64,000 bases of DNA from Zopfochytrium polystomum (GCA_025765615.1 JAIVFJ010000075.1:62001-126000); one strand, 5' to 3'; shown: positions 23,478 through 36,176, counted from the first letter of the stretch. Translations and numbers: made by a program. The notes: generated from the sequence alone by a model not told the origin.

Positions 23478-23873
23478 TGGCAGAGAGAGAGACAGGGTTG
23501 TCCTCAGCCTTGCCCTCTTGGGAAGCGTGGAGCGCAAGGAACCAAGAATTGTGTGTCTCGTGTCCGCCAAAGCCAGTTCCGCAGGACACGAAAAGAAAGA
23601 AAAAAAAAAAGGTGAAAAATTCCTGTCTGTCTGTCCGTCTGTCTGGCTGTCTGTCGCTGTGTGAGTGTGTGTGTGTGTCTGTGTTTGGATAGCGTCAAAC
23701 CATCGCCTAACCGAAAAAGGCAACCCCCGGGGGTTTGCCCATTGGTCTGTGTACCTCAGAAACGCGCAATCGTAATCGGCAAATCTTTCCCCTCCCCCTT
23801 TCCTCGGAACACCGATTCGGCAAAATCCATTTGACTTTAACCCTTTTTTGTATTTCTTTCCCGCAAACCCACT

Positions 23874-24192
23874 TCACTTCTTCTTTCCAATCTTGGCCTT
23901 TGCCACAACGGCCTTGACCGCAGCCTTGACGCGCGCTACGGGGCCGCCCTTCTTGACGGCGGCAGGCACGGCGGCGGGCACCTGTTTTCGCCGCAGAGGG
24001 AGAAGGGTGCGCTGCGGCTTTTGCGTTCCCCGCACCGCCGCCGCCGCCGCTTCCGCCGCTCTTGTTTCCCTTCCAAGTCTTTGCGTCGGTCATTTCGATG
24101 TCGCCCGGGCTGTGCTTGGGCTTGTTGAGGCCCTGGTTGGCTGGGGGTGTTGGGCAAAGCAGGGGTTAGGGGCTCTCCAATTCGTATCCACC

Positions 24193-24230
<38 letters not shown>

Positions 24231-25123
24231 CTCCCCACCACAAAACTGAACTCGTGAGCTCCAGTACGCCCTGATTAGCCGCGCTACCAAGCGCGCCCGA
24301 CACGGCGCCGATCGCCGCGCCTTTGGGACCGCCAGTCACGAGTCCCATCCCACCACCGATCAGCCCGCCCTTGATGGCCGCCGCCTTGATCCTTGCGCCG
24401 GGGGTTCTCGCCGGCGGGCCACCCGTGGGGATCATCTTTATTGCGTGTGCGTGTAAATGGGGGGTTAATGAAGATTGAGGGGGTTGGGTTGGAAGAGCTT
24501 GCTTGTTTTTCCTTACTTTGGCCAAGGTAGTCGTGCCGGGTTTGTTGCTGTCCACCAGCCTGGTTTGCACCCTCTGTATGCATATCGCAAGGGGGATGGA
24601 AAAAAACGTTGAGTCCCTATTCCCAACCCCCCCCCACCAAACACACAAACACGACGCACCTTCGCCTTCTCATACAGCTTCATCAACTTCCCGTTCGCCT
24701 TCTCCATCCCCGCCGCCGTGACTGGCCCCGCTCGCGACCGACTTGCCCACCGCCGCAGCCGCATGTGCCGGGTTGAACGCGGCCTGTACAAGCGCGCCGG
24801 GTACAGCCTCCTTTGCGCCCTTGATCGCGGCCTTCAGCACCGCGCCCTTTTTGTTCTTTTGGCGTCGCGCGGGTCGTCGACGGGTAAAGTGTTGAATTCC
24901 ATGTCGGCGGGGAGGGTTTGTGAGGGCGTGTTGGGTGTGAAGGGTTTTTTGGTTTGCGGGTGGGCATGGGCGGTGGTGTTGGGGAGGGGAGGAGGAGGGC
25001 GAGGATGGTGGGGAGGGCTGCGATAAGGACTAGGAGGAGGAGGAAGGGGAGGGGAAGGGTGCGTGGAGCGCGGGGTGGGTGGGAGCGGCGGGCGGGTCGG
25101 GGGGGACGTGCGGTGGCGGGCAT
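23874..25123 (-). CDS. Secreted array protein, member F (frame-broken)
   Basis: Exons by homology: 25123-24660, 24573-24517 (19 codons, RVQTRLVDSNKPGTTTLAK), 24435-24252 (MIPTGGPPARTPGAR to SAANQGVLELT), 24140-23874 (NQGLNKPKHSPGDIEMTDAK, then a Lys/Ala tail ending AKIGKKK). Exon 1 encodes a leucine-rich signal segment and the family blocks QTKKPFTPNTPSQTL and KGAKEAVPGALVQAAFNP, but in three successive frames (two apparent -1 and one +1 changes). Exon 4 has one extra A in an AAAA run; removing it gives 89 clean codons. Splice sites and exon lengths match the neighbours. It is either a recently disabled gene or one carrying sequence errors. The tail lacks the C-x-L-RRRD motif seen in A, B, E, H and J. 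Confidence 0.6.
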
Positions 25124-25474
25124 TCTTTGGATGTTGGGGGCGTGGGGAAGGTGGAAGGTTTAGGTGCGGGCCAGTTTGGGTTCGTCTTGGGTTTTTTCGA
25201 TATTGGATTGGGGAGGTTTTCAGTGCGGGAGCTTGTCGTTGGGGGAGGCGACGACCTCTCTCTGGTGCTTGCGTTTCCTCTCTCTCCCTTTGGTGGGCGG
25301 TGCCTTTCCTTTTCCCGATTTTTTAAGGACTGCGTAATAACCCCCCCGATTTATAGCGCCGATTGGAAGGGACAGGAAGGGAAAGGGGGGCAGCCGCAGC
25401 TTGGTGCGTGATTGGAAAACGAATGAGGGGGTCAGACACAATTGAATTTGCAGTGGAGCGCTACGACTTCAGCT

Positions 25475-25515
25475 CGCTCTCTCTCTCTCTGTCTCTCTCT
25501 CTCTCTCTCTCTCAT
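25475..25515. repeat. (CT)n microsatellite upstream of F
   Basis: About 40 bp CT with one interruption, 350 bp upstream of the F start; short GT and CTGT runs follow (25,530-25,550 and 25,692-25,725). Confidence 0.85.
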
Positions 25516-26176
25516 TGGTCAATGCTATTGTGTGTGTGTGGTGTGTGTGTCTGTTCCACACGGCAAGCACAGCATGTGCTCAGCCCACATCCGCTCGCAA
25601 ATATTAGCGCGCATGAATAATTGCATGTGTGCCGAAATAATTTAATTGGGGGTGCTCAGCCCTCCTCCCTCTGATCTCAGCCACGAGCGTTAGTCTGTCT
25701 GTCTGTCCGTCTGTCTGTCTGTCTCCCCCTTGAGCGTCAAACCATAAATGACCAAACCGCAAAATAAACCAGAAAGATCGAATTACCAGAGCTAAAAAAA
25801 AAAAAAAAAAAAAAAGAGAGAAAGAAAAGAAAAAAAACAGCAACTACGCGGCCCCTTTTCGCTATCCTACTTCTACAACATAAAATTAATAAGCATCATC
25901 GTAAGCATCAAATCTTACCATGTAACTTGTAAAATGCTTTGCCCCGACGGAATTAAAAGCTGGGCTGGCCGGCACCCCATTTTTTCCAGCAATCACTTCT
26001 CAGTTAACACAATCTTTTTGTTTTTCTGCTTTTTATTCTTTTTTTGTGTCGGGGCTTATACATTATATCTTAACGCACAACGGAGTAAATATACGAAATG
26101 GCGCCAGAAACGGAGCGCCAAACGAAGGAGAAACGAAAGAATGAAAGGGTAATAAAAAATGTAAAAATAGAGTGGG

Positions 26177-27465
26177 TTACCTCGCCTTCCCCCTCTTCCT
26201 CCGCTCACTACTTCTTCCTTTTCCTCTTCGAACGTCCGCGGCCTTGCCCGTGCTTCGTGCGGACGCGGCGTGGCCCGCCGTCTTACCGCTATAGACCGCC
26301 GACTTTCCGCCTGTGCCGCCTCCTCCACGCACCCGAGCGCACCCACCCCTCGCGCCACGTTGTCGGACCAACCCCCACGCCGCCAACGTCGTCCCGGCGT
26401 CTCAAGCCGGACGCGTTGTCGTCGTCGCCTCCACCACCACTCGCCGCCGCCGCGCTACTCTTCTTCTTCCTAAACGTCGTCATCTCGATGTCGCCCGCGC
26501 TGTGCTTTGGGATGTTGAGCCCCTGGTTGGCTGCGCACAGCGTTTTAGGGCTACAAAAAAAAAATCAAGGGGAAAAAAAAAAACCTGCAACAACCACAAC
26601 TCAACTCGTCAACTCGAGCACACCTTGATTCGCCGCGCTCCCGAGCGCGCCCGACATAGCGCCGACGGCTGCGGCGACGGGTCCGCCGCCGGTAACGAGA
26701 CCTGCCGCGGCGCCGGTCAGACCGCCGCGGAGAGCGCTGCCTTTGATGCGGTGGAGCGAGTTTTTGGGGGTCGAGCTGCCGGTGGGGACGATCTGGATAT
26801 ATGTTTTCGAAGGTGAGTACGCGGAAAGTACATAAAGTGGCACGCACCGATCCGAGCGTTTTTCCGCCGGGCACGCCGCTGTTGTCGAGCTTCTTCTTGA
26901 CGGTCTTTACCGCGAAGAAGGGATATCAGTGAAATCATCTTACTACACAAACACTGCAAAACTCACCCTCCCCATCCCAAACACCTTCTCCACCGCCCCA
27001 ACCTCAACCGCCCTCCTCATCCCGACCGCCGCCGCCGCGCCCGTCGCGACCGACTTGCCGACGGCGACGGCCGCGTGGGCCGGGTTGAACGCGGCCTGGA
27101 CGAGCGCGCCGGGGACGGACTGCTTTGCGCCGTCGAGGGCGGTCTTGAGCAGGGGGGTCCTGGTTCTTGTGGCGGTTGGGGTCGTCGTGGATGGGCTTGG
27201 TGTCGAATTGGAGGGACTTGCTGTCGAGGGATTGCGAGGGTTGGTTCGGGTTGAAGGCGGGCTTTGGTGAGGGCTCTTCTGGGTCGGGCGGGGAAGGAGA
27301 GGGCGGCGGCGGGGGGAAGCAAGGAGAGGGAGGAAGAGGAGGAGGAAGACAAGGAGGAGGAACGGGGATGGCTGTAGTGGCGGTAACGAGGGCGAACAGG
27401 AGAGGGCGGGAGCGATGGCAATGGCGATGGCGGCGGCAGTGCGCGGCGGTGGTGGCGTCGGGCAT
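26177..27465 (-). CDS. Secreted array protein, member G (two +1 homopolymer breaks)
   Basis: Exons 27465-26967, 26904-26848 (19 codons, TVKKKLDNSGVPGGKTLGS), 26792-26606 (IVPTGSSTPKNS to SAANQGVLELT), 26530-26177 (NQGLNIPKHSAGDIEMTTF, then SGLRRRDD and a basic tail ending KRGKAR). Exon 1 carries FNPNQPSQSLDSKSLQFD, GAKQSVPGALVQAAFNP and GKSVATGAAAAVG. A run of six G (27152-27157, plus strand) and one of five C (26372-26376) each hold one base more than the family frame needs; with one base fewer in each, all four exons read through. The C of the C-x-L-RRRD motif is Ser here. Function unknown. Confidence 0.6.
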
Positions 27466-27677
27466 GATATTGTGATTTGATTGACAATGATGACCGTCGT
27501 ATATGTGTATGGGGAAAAAGGGCCAGTCTCTCTCTTCTTCTCTTCTGTCTCTGTGCCTGTGCGCCTGTCTCTGTCTCGCTCAGCTTCGGCGGACAGGGCG
27601 GGAAGCCCGCGCGGTCTATCTGTCGCTCGCTCTCTCTCTGGACTCGTTCCTGCACCCGGCGTTCAAGCGGAGAGGCC

Positions 27678-27678
<1 letters not shown>

Positions 27679-27734
<56 letters not shown>
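27679..27734. repeat. (CT)n microsatellite upstream of G
   Basis: About 55 bp CT, 215 bp upstream of the G start codon. Confidence 0.9.
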
Positions 27735-27738
<4 letters not shown>

Positions 27739-28507
27739 CTCAACGAAGACCACTCCCTGTCTGTCTGTCTCCCCAACCCTAACCCTCTTGTCAAGGTAAA
27801 TTCCTTGCTCTTTGAAAGAAAATCGAAGCCATCGTGTCTTCCCCGCCGAATGTTTCGGATAAGGAGAGGGACAGAGAGAGAAAGGCGGAAAGAGAGGGAG
27901 GATGTGGTTGGTGGGTGCTCAGCCCGCCTGTTTCGACAAACAAGCAAACAAACAAGCAAACAAAAACAAAAATGGGGGGGACGCCACCAAATTCTTGCCT
28001 GTGTGTGTTTGTGTGTGTGTGTGTGAGTGTGACTGACTCGCTGAGTGCATCGGGCATTGCGACCAGCATTCCGCGGCTTGTTCGCTTTACGCGCAGGAAA
28101 AAAAGAGACAAGGGGCTTGCCTCTGCCCCGCGCGCAGGCGATTACGAGAGTTCGCCGGGAGCGATGAGGACCAAGAAAAGAAGCGAGGGGAGGGCTCTCC
28201 CCTGTCCCCACCCCAAGTTCCTCTCCCTCGAGTTGCCTTTCACTCTCCTTCGAATCGGAACTTTGTTGTAAATGCTGTTCATTAACAACCGATATTAGCG
28301 GGCAACCCGAAGAGCTGGCAGAAAAACAAAAACGGGGAAAGGAAACAGAAAACAGTCGCGGGAGCGGCGCCGGAAAACGAGGGGAAAAAAAATTAAAAAG
28401 AAAAAAAACCGGAAAGAAGGGTGATACCGAGAAGGCTAATAAACGCAGGGTTATACAGGTGCGAACCGCTTTTGCAAAAACGACGGACAACAACCCGCCC
28501 GCCAGGT

Positions 28508-30028
28508 TCACTTCTTCTTCGCCGAGCTTTTCGCCGGCGCCAAATTCTTGGCCACCGGCGCCGGCTTTGTAGCCGCGGCCGGTTTCGCCAGCGCAGGTTT
28601 CTTGACAACCGTCGCCGTCGTCGTAGTCGAAGCCTTCAGCGTCCCTCCATTCTTCGCGGCACCGTGCTGCGCGGCTGGCTTCGCCACACCCGCAGGCTTC
28701 TTCGCCGCAGGCTCCCTCGCACTCCCGCTCGGCGGCCTACTCGTAATGCCGCCGCCCTTCACGCCGCCGTCGCCCTTGACCCCGTTGCTCGACTTGCCGC
28801 CAGAGACCCCCGTCGTCTTATCCGTCGTCTTGCTCGTCGTCGTCGCCGCCGTCTTGACCTTTACCGCAGGGCCCCTGGTGCCAGCGCCGCCGACCCTGCA
28901 CCCGCGCGCCGGCCCCGCTCGTCTTGCAAGCCCGCCGGCGACGTCGCGGCGTCTCAGCGCGCACGCGTTCGCGGCGCCGGGGCTCTTGTTCTTGAAGGTG
29001 GTCATCTCGATATCGCCCGCGCTGTGCTTGGGGATGTTCAAGCCTTGGTTGGCTGTTCAGGGGCAGGGTGAAGTTTGGCGGGTGTTTGTCGTCAAAAGAA
29101 AAGAAAGTGAAAAAACAGAGAGAGAGAGAGAGAAAAAAAAAGAGAACGACACACAAACTCACTGGTCAACTCCAGAACGCCCTGATTCGCGGCGCTGCCG
29201 ATCGCGCCACTGACAGCGCCGATGGCGGCGCCAGGAACTCCGCCGGTGACGAGACCCATCGCGGCGCCGGTGAGCGCGCCGGCTGATGGCTGTGCCCTTG
29301 ATGCGCTGGATGGGGTCTTTTGATTCCAGGTTTCCGACCTGGGACGATCTAATTATTATTATTATTATTTTTTTTTTTTTCGTGGAGTGGGGCGTCGGTT
29401 CGTTTTAGGGTTTTCACGGAACAAGAGAAGTGGGGGCGGTACGGGCGTGGGTGAGGTTTCCACGTTACCGATCCGAGCTGCTTAGCGCCGGGCACGCCGC
29501 TGTCGTTGAGTTTCTCCTTGACGTGCTGAGGTGCAGGCGAAGAGACGTCAGCGTCGTTTGATTTACAACCGAAGACACAAGTCAAACTTCACCCTTCCCG
29601 CCTTGTACATCTCATTCAAAACCCTCTCGCCGCCCTTCTCCATCCCGACCGACACCGCGGCACCCGTTGCGATCGTCTTGCCGGCGGCGAGCGCCGCGTT
29701 GGCCGGGTTAAACGCGGCCTGGACGAGTGCATCGGGGATAGACTGTTTGGCGCCGGTGACGGCGGTCTTGATCAGGTCCTGCTTCTTGGGCGGGTCGTCG
29801 ACGGGCTTGACGTCAAAGGCGTAGCTGCTGTCGTGCGTTAGGTGGGGCTCGTTGGGGTTGAAGGGTTTTTTTTGCGGCGTGGACGACGGGGGCGTGGTGG
29901 GCTGTGAGGAGGAGGAGGACGACCAGGAGGGCGAGGACGGTGGTGGTGGCCGTGGTGAGGGGCCGGCGGAAGCTGCGGTCGGCGCGGGGAGGGCGGGGAC
30001 GAGCGCCACCTGTCTCTCTCCAAACCAT
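28508..30028 (-). CDS. Secreted array protein, member H (frame-broken)
   Basis: Exons 30028-29593, 29525-29469 (19 codons, HVKEKLNDSGVPGAKQLGS), 29348-29163, 29052-28508. Signal peptide LALLVVLLLLTAHHAPVVHA; then KKPFNPNEPHLTHDSS, FDVKPVDD, GAKQSIPDALVQAAFNP and GKTIATGAAVSVGME. Exon 1 has an A8 run (29866-29873 as T on the plus strand) where seven fit the frame. The zipper exon has two further single-base gains relative to member J. The last exon is fully open (182 codons with stop): NQGLNIPKHSAGDIEMTTFK, ACALRRRD, then a Lys/Ala/Thr tail ending APAKSSAKKK. Fragment order and splice sites match J, its closest relative. Confidence 0.6.
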
Positions 30029-30139
30029 TGCGCTGCATGACAAACTTCCAAAAGGAGAAGGAAACCCCCCCCCGCCTCCGTGCGACGAAACCCGTCCCCC
30101 ACGGGCGCACAGGCGGGAGCTCAACCGAGCTTGAGGATC

Positions 30140-30176
<37 letters not shown>

Positions 30177-30180
30177 TGTC

Positions 30181-30406
30181 TCTACCACGCTCTATGCGCT
30201 GCTGGCTCAGCCCGCCGCCGCGTGTGCCCGCGTCATTAACTTGGAAGAAGCGGTGGCGCTCTCCACGAAGAAACCCTCTCTCTCTCTCGCACTCCCACAC
30301 ACCTTTCCCTTCGTCCACTCGACCAAACAGTCAACGGTTCAAACAGAAAAACACAAACACCAGGGCGAATGACCCTCTTTCCACACGAAACAGAAAACCG
30401 CCTCAC
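30181..30406. repeat. 226-bp block upstream of H, duplicated at 36177-36402
   Basis: Begins TCTACCACGCTCTA right after a (CT)n tract (30144-30181) and ends AAAACCGCCTCAC. The same block, nearly identical, lies upstream of member J at 36177-36402. It contains GCTCAGCCCGCCGCC and a second CT-rich stretch. Likely a duplicated promoter region carried along with gene duplication. Confidence 0.85.
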
Positions 30407-30639
30407 GAAGTCTCTGCGGACCAATGGGCATGAAAATAGAAAAAAACACAAAAAAGCAACAACAAAAAAGGAAAAAAAAAAAATTTACAAATCCGCCCTG
30501 AAGTTTGTGTCTTTGCGGCGGAAGTACTCGCGCAGTCGCGAAAGCGTGCTTCGCCCCCCAACGAACCGCTATCGCTCGCCCCAACCGTACTCACTACCGT
30601 TCTGTCTCAATGGCGCCGGAGTGGAGCGCGAGCGCCGGC

Positions 30640-31240
30640 AACATGTCAAAATTCCCCAAAAGTCGAGAGACCACAACCCGCATCCGCCCGCAGCGGTGCC
30701 GGGGCTCTTGGTCTTAAACGTGGCCATCTCGATCTCGCACGCGCTAGCTCGCTTGGGGACGTTTGACTCGTGTTTTTCGGGGGGGGGGGGGTGGGGGTGC
30801 CATTTTGGCGGTGTTGGCGCCGTGGTTCTTGTTCTTGAACTTGGTCGTTTCGATGTCGCCCGCTGTGCTTCGGGATGTTCAGCTTGTGGTTGGCTGCTGT
30901 GGTTTTGTTGCGAGGTTTTGACTGTAGAGGCCAGAAACTCCACCCCCACAAAGTAAAAAAAAGAGCGTTCTACGGACTGGTCATTTTCGCGACCTGGTTC
31001 GCGCCGCTGCCGATCGCGCCAGTGAGGACGCCACGGCCTCTCCATGGGGCCCGCCGGTCGCGAGGCACTGGTGAACGCGCCCGTGACGACTTTGCCCGCT
31101 ACGCGTTTCACCGCGCTTTTGGATTCCATGCTTTCGACGGACCACCTTCTATTGTTGTTTTTCATCCACGTACCGCACTGAGTACTTTTGCGCCCGGCAC
31201 GCCCCTGTCGATGAGTGTCTGCTTGACTTTTGGTGTATGA
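30640..31240 (-). pseudogene. Decayed array member I
   Basis: Minus-strand fragments in family order but different frames: a DRGVPGAKVLS-like piece (about 31,215-31,175), ESKSAVKRVAGKVVTGAF resembling the start of the zipper exon of J, a degraded Gly/Ala segment, then NHKLNIPKHS matching NQGLNIPKHS and a partial GDIEMT-type motif. No signal peptide exon and no long basic tail were found. Clearly a relic of an H/J-type copy. Confidence 0.6.
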
Positions 31241-31972
31241 AGGGGTAGGGGAACGTGGGGAAGAGAGAGGGCAAGGCAAGGGATGAGATTACGGAAAACC
31301 TGCTACCAAGCCCCCCAAAACCGGGAATAACGAAAAGGAGCAAGTCACTCGCCCTGCCACTCTAATACACCTTGTCCATGACGCCCGCGATCCTCTGCCG
31401 CTGCTGGAAGTTGCTGGATATCGTCATTTCAGGTCAACTGTTCCCAAAATGCCGTCACCGTGTTAGATGATGGAGTTTACATCAGCTCGGAAGAAGGTTC
31501 ATCTCGAGGCCGAGGAATCTGGGCTTGTTCAAGTATCTCCCATCGCAGCCGACCAGAGATGCCAGGGGAAGACCATCAATGCCCCTCCTTGGCCCCCCCT
31601 ATCAATTCGGCGAACGTGGGCGAACGGTTTCTCTCTCTCTCAAATTGTTCGCGCCCTCTCTCGCTCTCATGTCTTCGACTTATTTGCTTCATCGAAAACT
31701 TCGCGCTCTGTTTATTTCAAGTTGTACAATATTGCCCGACAGATGTGAGCCACTCCATTTGCTTATCCCCCCGCAAATGAATAGCCAACTACCAATTGGA
31801 ATCGACGTGCAAAATGGAAGGAAAAAGGAAACAGAAGCTATGGCGAAAGAAAAAATAGCACAAATAACAAGCTCGTTCAAGAACCAAAAAAAAAAAGCGC
31901 TCCCGGAAAATCGGCCGTGGGGACGGAAACCACGCGCCATGAGTATACAAACGAACCACGGTGCAACCCAGT

Positions 31973-34900
31973 TCACTTCTTCTTGGCCGAAGTCTTTGCC
32001 GGCGCAGCGGCCGCAGGCTTCGCAGCCGCCGCAGCCGCTGGTTTCGCCGCAGCCGCCGGTTTCGCAGCTGCAGCCGGTTTCGCAGCTGCCGCCGGTTTCG
32101 CAGCTGCTGCCGGGCTCTTGGCTGCGGTCGTGGTCGTCTTCTCTGGCGCGCTCTTCTTGGCGGCAGCCTGCGTGGCTGGTTTCGTCGAGCCGGCCGTCGT
32201 CTTCGCCGTCGCCGCTGCTGGTGTCTTTGCTGCGGGAGTCTTCGCGGCGGCGGGAGTCTTTGCCGCGGCGGAGCCGCCCGCGTTCTTCTTACCCGCGGTA
32301 GCAGCTGTCGTTGCGGGGGTCTTTGCGCCGCCAGTTCCCGCCTTGGCCGTCGTCGATTTGCCGGCGGGTGCGGCGCCTTTCTTGCCTGCTTGCGCCGGCG
32401 CCGGCGTCTTGCCCGTCTGCGCCGCAGTCTGCTTCGTCCCCTTGGCCGCGGCCGGCGTCGTCGTTCCACCCTTCTTGCCAGCGGCGGTGGTCGCCGCCGC
32501 AGGAGTCTTGGCGTTGCCTTTCCCTCCAGCAGTCGTCTGCTTCGCGCCCTTGGCCGCTGCCGACGGTCCTGCTGCGCTTCCACCCTTTTTACCAGCGGTT
32601 GTCGCCGCGGGTGTCTTGGCCGTGCTACCCTTCTTGCCAGCGGTGGCGGCCGCGGCCGCAGGAGTCTTTGCGGTGCCCTTACCGGCAGCAGTCTGCTTCG
32701 CGCCCTTGGCCGCCGCCGACGTCCCCGCCGCCCCGCCCTTCTTCCCAGCCGTAGTCGCGGCCGCGGGGGTCTTGCCCGTGCTGGTGCCCTTCTTTCCAGC
32801 GGCGGTCGACGCTGCTGGAGTCTTTGCGTTGCCTTTTCCGGTGCCAGTTTGCTTCGTAGACTTGGCCGCCGCGTTCGTCGCGCTTCCACCCTTTTTACCA
32901 GCCGTCGCCGCCGCAGTGGGCGTCTTGCCCGTGCTGGTGCCCTTCTTGCCAGCGGCGGTCGCCGCTGCGGGAGTTTTGGCGTTCGTTTTCCCCGCAGCGG
33001 TCTGCTTTGCGCCCTTGGTCGCCGCGGTCGTTCCCGCGGCGCCACCCTTCTTGCCAGTCGTCACCGCCGCGGGAGTCTTGCCTGTGCTGCTTCCCTTCTT
33101 GCCAGCAGCCGTCGCCGCCGTAGCGGGCGTCTTGCCGGCGGAACCGCCCTTCTTGCCAGCGGCAGTGGCCGCCGTGGTGGTCTTTGCATTGCCTCGACCG
33201 GTAGCAGCAATTTGCTTTGTCCCTTTCGCCGCCGCCGCGGGCGTCTTGGCGGGGCCGCCCTTCTTGCCAACCGTCGCCGCGGCAGCGGGCGTCTTGCCGG
33301 CACCGCCTTTCTTGGCAGCCGTCGCCGCGGCGGGACTCTTGCCATTAGTTTTCCCCGCCGCAGTCTGCCTCGTCGCCGCGGGCGTCTTGGCGGCACCTCC
33401 CTTCTTGCCAGCTGTTGCCACCGAGGGTGTCTTTGCGTTGCCTTTGGTACCAGCCTTCGCCTTGGTCGCTGCCGCCGTCGTCCCTGCCGCGTTGACGCCC
33501 TTCTTCCCTGAAGTCGCCGCGGGTGTCTTGCCGCTGCCTTTTGCGGTAGTACCAGCCTTCGCCTTCGTCGCCGCTGCCGTTCCTGCGGCGTTGCCCTTCT
33601 TGCCAGTCGTCGCCGCCGTACCAGGAGTCTTGCCTGCACCGCCCTTCTTGCCGGCGGCGGTGGCCGCCGCGGAGGTCTTTGCATTGCCTTTACCGGTGGC
33701 AGCAGTCTGCTTGGTTCCTTTCGCCGTCGCGGGAGACGTGGCGGCGCCGCCTTTCTTGCCAGCCGTCGTCGCGGCGGCAGGAGTTTTGCCGGCACCACCT
33801 TTCTTCGTAGCCGTCGCCGCCGTGGGGTCTTGCCATTAGTTTTTCCCGCCGCGGGCGTGTTGGCGGCGCCTCCCTTCTTTCCTGCAGTCGTCGCCGCGGG
33901 GGTCTTGGCGTTGCCTTTCGCGGTAGTACCAGCCTTCGCCTTCGTCGCCGCCGTCGTTCCTGCGGCGTTGCCGCCCTTCTTGCCAGCAGCCGTCGCGGCC
34001 GCTTCAGTCTTGCCCGCACCGCCCTTCTTGCCATCGGCAGCCGCCGCCGCGGGGGTCTTTGCATTGCCTTTGCCGGTAGCAGCAGTCTGCTTAGTCGCTT
34101 TAGCCGACGACGCGGGGGTCTTGCCAGCGTCGCTCCTTCTTGCCGGGAGTCACCGCCGCGGGGGTCTTGGCGTTGCCCTTTCCGCCCGTAGTACCAGCTT
34201 TCGCCCCCGCCGTCGTCCCCGCCGCCGCGTTACCGCCGCCCTTCTTGCCACCAGCAGCGGGAGTCGTCGTCGCCTCGCCGAGCGCCTTGCCGCCGCTCCT
34301 TGCCTTTGCGTCGCGTGAACTCTGCGCCGAGGCCGTCTTGCCCGCGTCGTTCAGCGAGCCGCCCTTCAAGGCGCTACCTCCCTTCCCCGCCGCAGTCGTC
34401 GTCGCAGCGCCCTTCGGGCCAGCCTTGGCTCCGCCGCCGCCGCACGCGCGCCCCGCGCGTCGCACAAGCACCACGGACCCGTCGCCAAGGTCGCGCCGTC
34501 GCAGCGTGCACGCGTCGGCGCCACCGGCGGCTCCCGGGCTCTTGTTCTTGAAGGTGGTCATTTCGATATCGCCGGCGCTGTGTTTGGGGATGTTCAAGCC
34601 TTGGTTGGCTGCGCGGTGGGGAGAGCGGCGCAGGCATTCCAATCAGAAAACTCAATTCTCCAGCAACTAAATTAAAATAATGGAAAAAGGGCAAGAGGCT
34701 CACTGGTCAACTCCAGCACGCCCTGATTGGCGGCGCCGCTGAGAGCTCCGGAGACGGCGCCGATGGCGGCTCCAGGGACTCCGCCTGTGATGAGACCCGT
34801 GCCGGCGCCCGTGAGCGCTCCGGTGATGGCTTTGCCCTTGATGCGCTGGATGGGGTCTTTGGAGGGCAGGCTGCCTGTGGGAACTATCTGTTTATTTTTG

Positions 34901-35494
34901 AAAAAGTGTTAGTAACGGGGAGGTTTTCACAGGAGCAAAACGAGGGAAGTAGGTGAACGTCACCGATCCGAGCTGCTTTGCGCCGGGCACGCCGCTGTCG
35001 TTGAGTTTCTCCTTGACCGTCTGCGGGAGATGTGGTTTTTTCGCGTCAGTTGGGCTCAGGGCTCAAGTTAAAACCAAAAAAGTAGCGTGAACAAAACAAC
35101 CCACCCTGCCCGCCTTATACATCTGATTCATCGCCCCCTCTCCCAACTCCATCCCGACCGACGTCGCCGCGCCGGTCGCGACGGACTTTCCAACCGTAAG
35201 CGCAGCATTCGCCGGGTTGAACGCGGCCTGGACAATCGCACCGGGGAGCGAGTTCTTTCCGCCGTTGACGGCGGTCTGGACGAGGTCCTGCTTCTTGGCG
35301 GGGGTGTCGACGGGTTTTGTATCGAACTGGAGGGACTTGCTGTCGAGGGATTGGGAGGGGGCGCTTGGGTTGAAGGTGGATTTCTTCTTGGTTGTTTGGG
35401 CGTGGGTGGTCGGGGCGAGAGAGGCGAGGACGAGGGCGAGTAGGACGAGGAGGACGGCGGGGCGGCGGCGTCGGCGGTGGTTGGGGGAGGGCAT
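31973..35494 (-). CDS. Secreted array protein, member J, long Lys/Ala/Gly tail
   Basis: Best-preserved long member: exons 35494-35105 (130 codons), 35020-34964 (19 codons), 34887-34704, 34608-31973. Signal peptide AVLLVLLALVLASLAPTTHA; then FNPSAPSQSLDSKSLQFD, GKNSLPGAIVQAAFNP and GKSVATGAATSVGME. Exon 2 is TVKEKLNDSGVPGAKQLGS. The zipper exon IVPTGSLPSKDP runs to GALSGAANQGVLELT. Exon 4: NQGLNIPKHSAGDIEMTTFK, DACTLRRRD, then about 860 residues rich in GKKGG, KGAKQTA and AKTPAA ending AAPAKTSAKKK. Exons 1-3 have no break. In the tail a +1 change near 34,133 and a -1 change near 33,826 cancel, so both flanks use the same frame, but as written the frame stops at about 34,100. Function unknown; predicted secreted polycation. 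Confidence 0.72.
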
Positions 35495-35545
35495 TGGGTT
35501 TCGGAGGTGCGTTTCGGTGAGGAAGAGAGAGGAGAGTGTGAGAGT

Positions 35546-35549
<4 letters not shown>

Positions 35550-35607
<58 letters not shown>
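35550..35607. repeat. (GA)n microsatellite upstream of J
   Basis: About 58 bp GA, 55 bp upstream of the J start codon; the coding strand reads (CT)n. Confidence 0.9.
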
Positions 35608-35856
35608 AAATATGTCGCCAGCGCTCTGTCTCTCTTTTCCCTCTTCGCCTTCTCCCTTTTTATGAGCGCCGCCGCCACCCGTTCAGTCGCAAATGGGTTT
35701 TTTCCTTTTTCTGTTTTTTTGTTTCACAATTTAAATTTTTTTTTTTTTTTTTTTTTTTGTACATGCTTTGGGTTTTGGGGGTTTGAGCTCAACTGGACGC
35801 AGACAGAGAGAAGGGCTGGCACTCTTTGAGCGCTATGGTCTGCCCGCCGCAGTCGG

Positions 35857-35864
35857 TCTGTCTC

Positions 35865-35913
<49 letters not shown>

Positions 35914-35915
35914 GC
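35857..35915. repeat. (CTGT)n microsatellite upstream of J
   Basis: About 14 CTGT units, 360 bp upstream of J. A T22-type run lies at about 35,738-35,759. Confidence 0.9.
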
Positions 35916-36123
35916 CCCTTGTCCCTTCCAACGCTCTCTTCGCCAATCAGAACTCAACCCATGCAGCAGCAGCGACAGGGGGACAAAAGAAGAAAGTTTT
36001 TTGTTCAGTTGTGACCCAGCCCGCGTCGAAGACACAACTCCGCATCCGCCCGCTCCCGCGACACACCCGGAGTTCAATCAACCGAGACGTGGCGGGTCAC
36101 AGCCTCCCCGGGCCGGCTCTTGC

Positions 36124-36160
<37 letters not shown>

Positions 36161-36176
36161 TCTCTCTCTCTCTGTC

